Below, one piece after another: positions 28,506-34,051 of a stretch of 34,051 nucleotides of DNA. The DNA is from Oligella ureolytica DSM 18253 (GTDB lineage Bacteria; Pseudomonadota; Gammaproteobacteria; Burkholderiales; Burkholderiaceae_B). Made by a program: the position numbers and the translations under genes. How positions within the stretch are numbered: position 1 is the stretch's first letter; every line of letters starts with the position of its first letter. Where the stretch lies: the NCBI RefSeq assembly GCF_000373745.1, contig NZ_KB892301.1, positions 259 to 34,309 of the forward strand, read 5' to 3'. The notes under the pieces were generated by a model. It was not told where the DNA came from, did no database searches, and saw nothing but the letters and a program-made list of their open reading frames with translations.

Positions 28506-29132
28506 ATGATAAATCTGTTTTCTAAAAGGGCCTTGGACATCGTTGTGTCTTTTATTGGGTTAATTCTACTAAGTCCTCTTTTTCTTCTTTTGTATTTTAA
28601 AATAAAAAAAGAAATGGGTACGCCGGTTATTTTCTCGCAAATACGTCCCGGTAGAGATGGTAAACCATTTCGCATGTATAAGTTTCGTTCGATGAAAGAT
28701 GCGACCGACCAAGATGGTAATCCATTACCCGATGCAGACAGGATAACGCCTTTTGGTGCTAAATTGCGCACTACGAGTCTGGATGAATTGCCTGAGTTAT
28801 GGAATGTTTTAAAAGGTGAAATGAGTCTAGTAGGACCTAGGCCATTATTAATGGAGTATCTCCCATTATATTCAACAGAGCAATATCGTCGTCATGAAGT
28901 ACGTCCCGGCATCACAGGCTGGGCTCAAGTCAATGGTCGTAATGCGATTAGTTGGGAAGAGAAGTTTGAATATGATGTCTGGTATGTAGATAATCAGTCA
29001 TTTTTATTAGATATAAAGATTCTTTTGTTAACTATCAAAAAAGTATTTGTAAAAGAAGGGATAAGTGCTGAAGGCGAGGTAACGATGCCAAAGTTTACAG
29101 GTTCATCAAAGAGGGAAGATAATCATGAGTAA
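28506..29132 (+). CDS. pglC: Initiating phosphoglycosyl transferase (PglC-like)
   Basis: 208 residues, the size of small monotopic phosphoglycosyl transferases. One N-terminal membrane-dipping helix (about 7-32) is followed by 'PVIFSQIRPGRDGKPFRMYKFRSM', the Asp-Glu catalytic dyad in 'TTSLDELPELWNVLKGEMSL', 'VGPRPLLMEYLPLY', and 'RPGITGWAQVNGRNAISWEE'. The family transfers a sugar phosphate from a UDP sugar to undecaprenyl phosphate on the inner membrane's cytoplasmic face. With PglD- and PglE-like genes directly behind it, UDP-diNAc-bacillosamine or its galacto isomer is the expected donor. It overlaps pglD by 8 bp. Confidence 0.88.
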   Translation: MINLFSKRALDIVVSFIGLILLSPLFLLLYFKIKKEMGTPVIFSQIRPGRDGKPFRMYKFRSMKDATDQDGNPLPDADRITPFGAKLRTTSLDELPELWNVLKGEMSLVGPRPLLMEYLPLYSTEQYRRHEVRPGITGWAQVNGRNAISWEEKFEYDVWYVDNQSFLLDIKILLLTIKKVFVKEGISAEGEVTMPKFTGSSKREDNHE

Positions 29133-29790
29133 TCAAAATGTTTACGCCGTATTCGGTGCCAGCGGCTATGGCCGTGAAGTTATGCCTTTAGCACGAGTAA
29201 ACTTGTTGAGTCATAATGTAGATCTTCAGCAATTGTATTTTATCGATGATAATGCAGTGCGGGATAGTAGTGTCAATGGTCATAAAGTTTTAAGTTTTGA
29301 ACAGTTTTTAGGGTTAGAGGCAGAAGAACGTTACGTCTCTATTGCTATCGCCAATAGTGAGATACGTGAGAAGTTATCTAAAAGATGTTTGGAGCATGGC
29401 GTTAAGTCTTGGACTGTTATAGCGGATAACGTATGTGTTTTAGATAACGTTGAGTTAGGTGAGGGTGCAATATTAAATCCTTTTGTGACCTTAACTTCAG
29501 ATATAAAAATTGGCCAACATTTCCATGCAAATATTTATAGTTATGTAGCCCATGACTGTGTTATTGGTGATTATGTGACATTTGCACCGAATGTGAAATG
29601 CAATGGAAACATTATTATTGAAGATCATGCATATATAGGCACTGGAGCAGTTTTGAAGCAGGGTACACCAGATAATCCTTTAGTAATCGGCAGCGGTGCT
29701 GTTGTTGGCATGGGAGCTGTCGTCACCAAAAGTGTTCCTGCTAATACAACCGTTATTGGTAATCCAGCTAAACCTCTAATTAAATCGTAG
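29125..29790 (+). CDS. pglD: UDP-4-amino sugar N-acetyltransferase (PglD-like)
   Basis: 221 residues. An N-terminal Rossmann-like domain ('YAVFGASGYGREVMPLARVN') binds the UDP sugar, and the C-terminal left-handed beta-helix ('YSYVAHDCVIGDYVTFAPNV', 'IIEDHAYIGTGAVLKQGT') binds acetyl-CoA. The catalytic His of PglD-like enzymes is likely in 'AHDCVIGD'. It would acetylate the C4 amine made by the PglE-like enzyme, giving UDP-QuiNAc4NAc or similar. It sits 8 bp inside pglC and 9 bp before pglE. Confidence 0.82.
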   Translation: MSNQNVYAVFGASGYGREVMPLARVNLLSHNVDLQQLYFIDDNAVRDSSVNGHKVLSFEQFLGLEAEERYVSIAIANSEIREKLSKRCLEHGVKSWTVIADNVCVLDNVELGEGAILNPFVTLTSDIKIGQHFHANIYSYVAHDCVIGDYVTFAPNVKCNGNIIIEDHAYIGTGAVLKQGTPDNPLVIGSGAVVGMGAVVTKSVPANTTVIGNPAKPLIKS

Positions 29791-29799
29791 GTTCTTATT

Positions 29800-30972
29800 A
29801 TGTTAAATACTCCATTTTCTCCTTGGCCATCGTTTACGCAGGAAGAAGCAGAGGCGACTCAACGCGTATTGTTGTCCAATAAGGTCAACTATTGGACTGG
29901 TCAAGAAGGACGAGAGTTTGAAAAAGAGTTTGCCGCATATATCGGCACTGATTATGCCGTTGCGATTGCTAATGGTACCTTAGCACTTGATGTTGCTTTT
30001 AAAGCATTAGACATAGGTGAGGGTGATGAGGTGATTGTGACACCTCGAACCTTTTTGGCCTCTGCTTCTAGTATTGTTAATGCAGGAGCAATTCCAGTGT
30101 TTGCCGATGTTTGTCGAGACTCGCAAAATATTACTCCTGAAACCATTAAAGCAGTACTAACTCCAAAAACACGAGCAATACTTGCGGTGCATCTTGCAGG
30201 CTGGTCATGTGATATGGAAGGTATCATGCAGATAGCAGAAGCGCATGACTTATATGTGATTGAGGATTGTGCTCAAGCGCATGGAGCATACTATCAGGGT
30301 AAGGCCGTTGGCTCTATTGGTCATATCGGTGCTTGGTCTTTCTGTCAGGATAAGATCATGACTACCGGTGGTGAAGGGGGCATGGTCACAACCAATGATG
30401 AAGTTTTATGGAAGAAGATGTGGTCTTATAAAGATCATGGTAAGTCTTGGGATTCTGTCTATGAAAAACAGCATCCGCCAGGTTTCCGTTGGTTGCATGA
30501 CTCCTTTGGTACTAACTGGCGCATGACTGAAATCCAGTCTGTATTAGGTCGGATTCAGACTAAGCGTATGCCTGAATGGCACAAAGCACGTATTGCTAAT
30601 GCAAACAAGATCTGGGATGCTGCTAAGCAGCTACCAGGACTACGCGTACCGGAAGTTCCTTCCGATATTATTCATGCAGCGTATAAGTGCTATGTTTTTG
30701 TAGAGCCGACCCAGCTCAAAGATGGCTGGGATCGTGACCGCATCATGAATGAGATTAGCGCAAGAGGTGTTCCTGCATTCTCAGGTTCGTGTTCAGAGGT
30801 CTATCTAGAAAAAGCTTTTGATAACACACCCTATAGACCTAAAAAATCATTACCTGTAGCCAAAGAGCTAGGAGAAACCAGCCTGATGTTCTTGGTTCAT
30901 CCTACCTTGACAGAAGAAGAGATGGGTAAAACAGTGGCAGTGTTGACAGAGGTTATGCGAGAGGCAGTTTAA
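29800..30972 (+). CDS. pglE: UDP-4-keto-6-deoxy-HexNAc aminotransferase (PglE-like)
   Basis: 390-residue DegT-family PLP enzyme. K185 in 'FCQDKIMTTGGEGGM' binds PLP; 'IEDCAQAHGAYYQGKAVGS' precedes it. The sequence around 'HDSFGTNWRMTEIQSVLG' and 'HPTLTEEEMGKTVAVL' is typical of the PglE-like C4 aminotransferases in polysaccharide loci. The partner 4,6-dehydratase (PglF/WbpM) is not in this window. It is the last clear sugar gene of the locus; the next gene begins 7 bp later. Confidence 0.82.
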   Translation: MLNTPFSPWPSFTQEEAEATQRVLLSNKVNYWTGQEGREFEKEFAAYIGTDYAVAIANGTLALDVAFKALDIGEGDEVIVTPRTFLASASSIVNAGAIPVFADVCRDSQNITPETIKAVLTPKTRAILAVHLAGWSCDMEGIMQIAEAHDLYVIEDCAQAHGAYYQGKAVGSIGHIGAWSFCQDKIMTTGGEGGMVTTNDEVLWKKMWSYKDHGKSWDSVYEKQHPPGFRWLHDSFGTNWRMTEIQSVLGRIQTKRMPEWHKARIANANKIWDAAKQLPGLRVPEVPSDIIHAAYKCYVFVEPTQLKDGWDRDRIMNEISARGVPAFSGSCSEVYLEKAFDNTPYRPKKSLPVAKELGETSLMFLVHPTLTEEEMGKTVAVLTEVMREAV

Positions 30973-30979
30973 AAGAGCA

Positions 30980-31534
30980 ATGTTACTTTTTTTTAATGCT
31001 TTTAGCAGCTCTTTGCTTGCTGCTATTGTGTTCGCTTTATTGGTTTTTTATATTAAAGAAAAGAGAGACCCTAGTAAAAATTTAAATGGGCGTTTTTATT
31101 TGTTGACTAAAACTAAAAGAACTAGCTATAAATCTTATAAAGAAATGTGGATTTGTAGAGAGGTCATTATTTCATTTGCTAATAAAACTGTTGTAGGTAA
31201 GAGTGAAAAAATCAAAGAATTCGCACCAAATAGTAATGAAAATAAAAATAAATATATAAAAAATGTCTTTGAATATAAACATCATGACCGAGTCATGGGT
31301 ACTATTACAGGCGGGGTTGAAAGGAAATACTTAGGACGTAGTAAGCTGTACCTAATTCTAACTGAAGACAATCCTAAGTCTCGAAAGAGTTCAATATACA
31401 TAGAGCTTGACCTAGGGTTTGCTTGGGGTCAGAAGAAAGAATTAAAAGGTACATTTGAGTCAACGGTAGCAAAATCTTCAGGTATAGCATGTTTACAAAA
31501 AGAAGAATACGAAAGTTGTTCTATTTGTTACTGA
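30980..31534 (+). CDS. Membrane-anchored beta-rich protein of unknown function
   Basis: 184 residues. One hydrophobic helix at about residues 2-25 is followed by KEKR; by the positive-inside rule the rest would face the cytoplasm. The remainder is rich in predicted beta strands: 'GRFYLLTKTKRTSYKSYKEM', 'EVIISFANKTVVGKSEKI', 'HDRVMGTITGG', 'SKLYLILTEDN' and 'KGTFESTVAKSSGIACLQ'. This looks like a small beta-barrel (lipocalin-like) and reminds me of TM-plus-barrel effectors of the Cap15 type, but I see no diagnostic motif. It overlaps the next gene by 46 bp, so the two are expressed together. It probably is not a sugar enzyme. Confidence 0.6.
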   Translation: MLLFFNAFSSSLLAAIVFALLVFYIKEKRDPSKNLNGRFYLLTKTKRTSYKSYKEMWICREVIISFANKTVVGKSEKIKEFAPNSNENKNKYIKNVFEYKHHDRVMGTITGGVERKYLGRSKLYLILTEDNPKSRKSSIYIELDLGFAWGQKKELKGTFESTVAKSSGIACLQKEEYESCSICY

Positions 31535-32127
31535 CTTTGGCTTTTTTGTTTGTGACAATGCCGATTTACTGTCGACAAAGTGTACGCAGAGATTTCAAAC
31601 GTTGTTTTGTGAAAGTCAGGAAAGAAAGTATTGGAAAAACTTCATTTATTCACTATCTTTTAATCTTGGCAGAAGACCATAGAACGGAGCTTCATTTTGG
31701 AGTCGATTTTATAGCTATAGTCAGAGCTTTTAAAGTTAATTTACTTGAAAATAAAAGACAAGGTGCTAGTACGATTGAACAGCAACTTGTAAGAGTAATT
31801 ACTGCACGAAGGGAAATGACCAAAAGTAGAAAGTTACGTGAACAACTCTTAGCTATTAGTATTTGTTTGTTTTTTTCAAAAAAACAGATTTATATTGCAT
31901 ACATAAATTTAGGATATTATGGGGAAGAGTTTGAGCATAATAAAAAACTAAAACTAGCTACTTACGACTGTTATTATAAATTAATTGCTTATTTAAAATA
32001 TCCAAAACCTAGTAGGCCTAATGTTGAGCATGTAGCTAAAATAGAGAGACGCGTGAGGCATATACAATTGATAGAGTCAGGCTCACATAGTTTAATATGG
32101 AGAGATAACATTTTAATTTTGGAATAA
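31489..32127 (+). CDS. Minimal GT51 transglycosylase-like membrane protein
   Basis: 212 residues. Basic N-terminus and a membrane helix (about 10-28) would place the rest in the periplasm. The GT51 motifs appear in order: E62-D63 with H69 and D73 ('AEDHRTELHFGVD'), 'GASTIEQQLVR' (92-102), 'RKLREQLLA' with E118, and 'SKKQIYIAYINLGYYG' (130-145). So catalytic glutamates of peptidoglycan glycosyltransferases are retained. The segment after motif 5 is shorter than in MtgA (about 240 residues), joining quickly to the 'LKYPKPSRPN' region. It may make or interfere with glycan strands; the role in this locus is unknown. Paired with the preceding overlapping gene. Confidence 0.68.
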   Translation: MFTKRRIRKLFYLLLTLAFLFVTMPIYCRQSVRRDFKRCFVKVRKESIGKTSFIHYLLILAEDHRTELHFGVDFIAIVRAFKVNLLENKRQGASTIEQQLVRVITARREMTKSRKLREQLLAISICLFFSKKQIYIAYINLGYYGEEFEHNKKLKLATYDCYYKLIAYLKYPKPSRPNVEHVAKIERRVRHIQLIESGSHSLIWRDNILILE

Positions 32128-32145
32128 AGTTAGAGAGAGTGTATT

Positions 32146-32211
32146 TTATCCGACTAAAAAAGGCTCATATTCCTCTGTGTTTAAATAGTCGAACTCACTT
32201 TCTTTGAGTCT
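32146..32211 (-). pseudogene. 3' piece of the gene split by the IS256 element
   Basis: Read on the minus strand just outside the IS, the sequence encodes 'RLKESEFDYLNTEEYEPFLVG' and a stop. The 5' piece at 33504-33731 ends '...ITSKIERL' at the other IS edge. Arg-Leu (AGA-CTC and AGA-CTA) is duplicated on both sides in the same frame, so removing the IS rebuilds one continuous frame of about 94 residues. Confidence 0.6.
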
Positions 32212-33507
32212 GTAGATAATTCTGTGTAAACATCTTGGTTATACATAATCGCTGATGCGATCTTCAAACTCAATAATAAATCGATTCAATGCCAATTTCC
32301 AGTTGCGGATTGGCATTGTCCATTTTTTAGATGCATCCATGATAGCAAGGTACACCACCTTTCTGGCTGAATCATCCGTAGGGAATAGCTTACGTTTGTT
32401 AATCGCCTTACGAATGACGCTATTGAGTGACTCAATGGCATTGGTGGTGTAAATGGCTCGTCGAATGTCCTCCGGGTAGCGGAATAAGGTGTTTAAGTTA
32501 GACCAGTTCGCCTGCCAGCTGCGGCTAATTTGCGGATACTTGTCATCCCATTGCTGACCGAACAACTCTAATTCGTGCAAAGCTTCTTCTTCCGTGGCGG
32601 ACTGATAAATGCGCTTGAGGCCTGTGGCGACCGCCTTGTAATCCTTGTAGGGTACGAACTTCATGGAGTTACGGACCATATGAACAATGCAGAGTTGAAT
32701 CTGCGTCTGTGGATAAACAGCACTGATGGCATCCGGGAAGCCCTTAAGGCCATCTACGCAAGCAATGAGGATATCCTTCAGCCCACGGTTCTGTAGCTCA
32801 GTAAGGACGGCTAGCCAGAACTTAGCGCCTTCATTTTCAGATAACCACATGCCTAACAGCTCTTTGTGGCCTTCTAAATTAACACCTAGCGCCAGATAGA
32901 TTGCTTTGTTGATGACTCGCTTATCTTGTCTAACTTTGACAACAATGCAATCCAAGTAAACGATGGGATAGACTGCATCTAAGGGGCGAGACTGCCACTC
33001 ATCCACTTTCTCTATCACGGCATCAGTTACTTTAGAGATCAGTGTAGGCGAGACATCAGCGCCATACATTTCCTTGAAGGTTGCCACGATTTCGCGTGTC
33101 GTCATGCCTTTGGCGTAAAGGCTTAAGATCTTATCGTCCATCGAGGTAAAACGTGTCTGGCCTTTTTTAACGAGCTGAGGCTCAAAGCTGCCATCACGAT
33201 CTCGGGGTGTTTCTAGCTCAAACTGACCGTCTTCTGTCTTGACTGTCTTAGAGGCATAGCCATTACGGCTATTCTCGTTATTTGACGCCTGATGACGATC
33301 GTAGCCAAGGTGTTCGTCGAGCTCCGCATTAAGCGCAGCCTCGACCGTCACCTTCGTTAATACCTGCCTAAATTCAGCTAAGTCTTTTTCAGTTTTTAAG
33401 CCTTTAGCGACTTCACGAGCAAAGGCTTCTAAGGTCTTTTTATCCATGTGATCTATCCTTTTCCCTCTATGGGTATCATGATAGATGATTTACACAGTTT
33501 TATTTAT
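32212..33507 (-). mobile_element. IS256-family insertion sequence, complete
   Basis: About 1.3 kb. The ends carry imperfect inverted repeats: GTAGATAATTCTGTGTAAA (32212-32230) and, read from the other side, TAAATAAAACTGTGTAAA (33506-33489); CTGTGTAAA is exact. AGTCT flanks both sides (32207-32211 and 33508-33512). IS256 elements usually make 8-9 bp duplications, so the remaining bases may have changed. It carries one transposase gene on the minus strand. Confidence 0.78.
32239..33447 (-). CDS. IS256-family transposase
   Basis: A full-length 402-residue Mutator-type DDE transposase. 'LGYDRHQASNNENSRNGYAS' and 'FEPQLVKKGQTRFTSMDDKI' form the N-terminal part; 'VYPIVYLDCIVVKVR' holds the first Asp, 'IACVDGLKGFPDAI' the second, and 'YTTNAIESLNSVIRKA' the Glu. 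The Shine-Dalgarno AAAAGGATAG precedes the ATG at 33447. No frameshift or stop is seen, so the element could be mobile. It reads toward the polysaccharide locus. Confidence 0.93.
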   Translation of the reverse strand: MDKKTLEAFAREVAKGLKTEKDLAEFRQVLTKVTVEAALNAELDEHLGYDRHQASNNENSRNGYASKTVKTEDGQFELETPRDRDGSFEPQLVKKGQTRFTSMDDKILSLYAKGMTTREIVATFKEMYGADVSPTLISKVTDAVIEKVDEWQSRPLDAVYPIVYLDCIVVKVRQDKRVINKAIYLALGVNLEGHKELLGMWLSENEGAKFWLAVLTELQNRGLKDILIACVDGLKGFPDAISAVYPQTQIQLCIVHMVRNSMKFVPYKDYKAVATGLKRIYQSATEEEALHELELFGQQWDDKYPQISRSWQANWSNLNTLFRYPEDIRRAIYTTNAIESLNSVIRKAINKRKLFPTDDSARKVVYLAIMDASKKWTMPIRNWKLALNRFIIEFEDRISDYV

Positions 33508-33731
33508 AGTCTCTCAATTTTTGAAGTAATTCTTAATTCGTCATAATGGCGAAACCCTATAGTTTTAGAGAGTAAATTATTGGCAACGGCTTCGATAGCA
33601 GCAGCACAAGCTAAAAAGCATATAGCTGCTCCTCCATGTTCTTTTGCTTTATCATCTTGTTCAAGAATGGCCTTTGTTTGTGCGAGAAAGACTTGCTCAG
33701 CATAAAAATATACGCGATAAGTCATTGTCAT
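33504..33731 (-). pseudogene. 5' piece of an unknown helical protein, cut by IS256
   Basis: 75 codons from ATG 33731 to a stop created in the IS end. The genuine coding sequence ends at 'ITSKIERL' (about 33507) and continues at 32211-32146 beyond the IS. The product is mostly helical ('CAAAIEAVANNLLSK'), somewhat like HEPN-type small proteins, but no RxxxxH motif is visible, so I do not assign it. The ATG has no clear ribosome site and lies only about 20 bp from the IS3 end, so its true 5' end may also be missing. Confidence 0.5.
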
Positions 33732-33750
33732 TGTTTATATTTAGTATAGT

Positions 33751-34051
33751 TGTCACTCAATCTAAGTTTAAAGGGAAGTTAAGCGTGCGGTATTTGTCAA
33801 GATAGTTGTCACTCATACATAAATTTTAAGCTGCTTTTTTTACTCTTAAATCATTCTCCGGATTTAACGTGACGACACCTAAAGGGGTGCAGTTTCTTAC
33901 TGCACGTGAACCCCAGCGCATTGGATTATCTCTTTTGGCATTCGCTAGCACTTTGTGCCGCTTTGCTAGTATTTCACGGTCTTTGCCCTCATGGCGTTGC
34001 TGTGGTGTTACGTAATTAAGCTGACTGTGACGATGAACAGTGTTGTACCAT
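33751..34051 (-). mobile_element. End of a second IS3-family element
   Basis: The minus-strand transposase stops at 33826, and its non-coding tail reads TGACAACTATCTTGACAAAT, nearly the same as the tail of the left IS3 element (169-192). ATAGTTGTCACTCA occurs twice on the plus strand (33746-33759 and 33802-33815), 56 bp apart, so the outer end is probably the TG at 33751. The element runs out of the window and faces the left copy. Confidence 0.6.
33826..34050 (-). CDS. IS3-family transposase OrfB, C-terminal fragment
   Basis: 74 residues open to the window edge, beginning 'WYNTVHRHSQLNYVTPQQRH' and followed by 'ILAKRHKVLANAKRDNPMRW' and 'LGVVTLNPE'. This is the end of the integrase core plus the C-terminal tail of IS3 OrfB. 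It differs clearly from the left copy (1-162), so these are two different IS3 members. Truncated only by the window. Confidence 0.85.
   Translation of the reverse strand, partial: WYNTVHRHSQLNYVTPQQRHEGKDREILAKRHKVLANAKRDNPMRWGSRAVRNCTPLGVVTLNPENDLRVKKAA

Overview
The window is a heteropolysaccharide (O-antigen type) biosynthesis locus from a Gram-negative bacterium, most likely a gammaproteobacterium. The grounds are a Wzx/Wzy/ligase set, Pseudomonas-style Wbp enzymes, IS3 and IS256 elements, and dispersed palindromic repeats common in that class. I cannot name the species. The DNA is moderately AT-rich, and composition changes visibly between gene blocks, as in mosaic O-antigen islands. Nearly all genes read on the + strand, many with 4-16 bp overlaps.

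Layout. 1-672: the 3' end of an IS3 transposase and a LysR regulator gene cut by it. 947-2248: O-antigen ligase-like protein. 2434-6450: nucleotide-sugar dehydrogenase, WbpB, WbpD and WbpE, which build a UDP-2,3-diacetamido uronic acid. 6551-7913: a remnant of an SGNH acyltransferase, then the Wzx flippase. 7947-10627: AsnB-like amidotransferase and an AAC(3)-fold acyltransferase. 10624-12806: decayed DNA holding a FemAB-like pseudogene, a 35-residue peptide gene, a DUF3800 gene with a stop codon, and CACGGAA-type repeats. 12807-19658: NodB-fold deacetylase, Wzy, second AsnB, a glycosyltransferase, and a WbpG-like sugar amidotransferase. 19645-23917: a frameshifted glycosyltransferase, the WbpI epimerase, an intact paralogue of the broken glycosyltransferase, and a GT2 enzyme. 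23931-28112: RfbB, RfbA, FdtA, an acetyltransferase and FdtB, the route to dTDP-Fuc3NAc or dTDP-Qui3NAc. 28506-30972: PglC-like initiating transferase, PglD-like acetyltransferase and PglE-like aminotransferase, the bacillosamine (QuiNAc4NAc) type set. 30980-32127: a membrane-anchored beta-rich protein and a minimal GT51 transglycosylase-like protein. 32146-34051: a gene split by a complete IS256 element, then the end of a second IS3 element pointing back into the locus.

How it works together (inference from families). PglC would load a UDP-diNAc-4-amino sugar phosphate on undecaprenyl phosphate. The glycosyltransferases at 17386, 21997 and 23111 (plus the broken one at 19645) would add 2,3-diacetamido uronic acids and a 3-acetamido-3,6-dideoxyhexose. 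WbpG and the two AsnB proteins would install amidino or amide groups. Wzx flips, Wzy polymerises and WaaL ligates to lipid A-core. No chain-length regulator (Wzz) and no UDP-GlcNAc 4,6-dehydratase (PglF/WbpM) is in the window; both should lie elsewhere if the pathway works.

The most unusual points are rfbB carrying two in-frame palindromic repeats, the paired TM/beta-rich and GT51 genes at the island edge, a G7 tract that breaks one glycosyltransferase, and WbpG without its HisH2/HisF2 partners.
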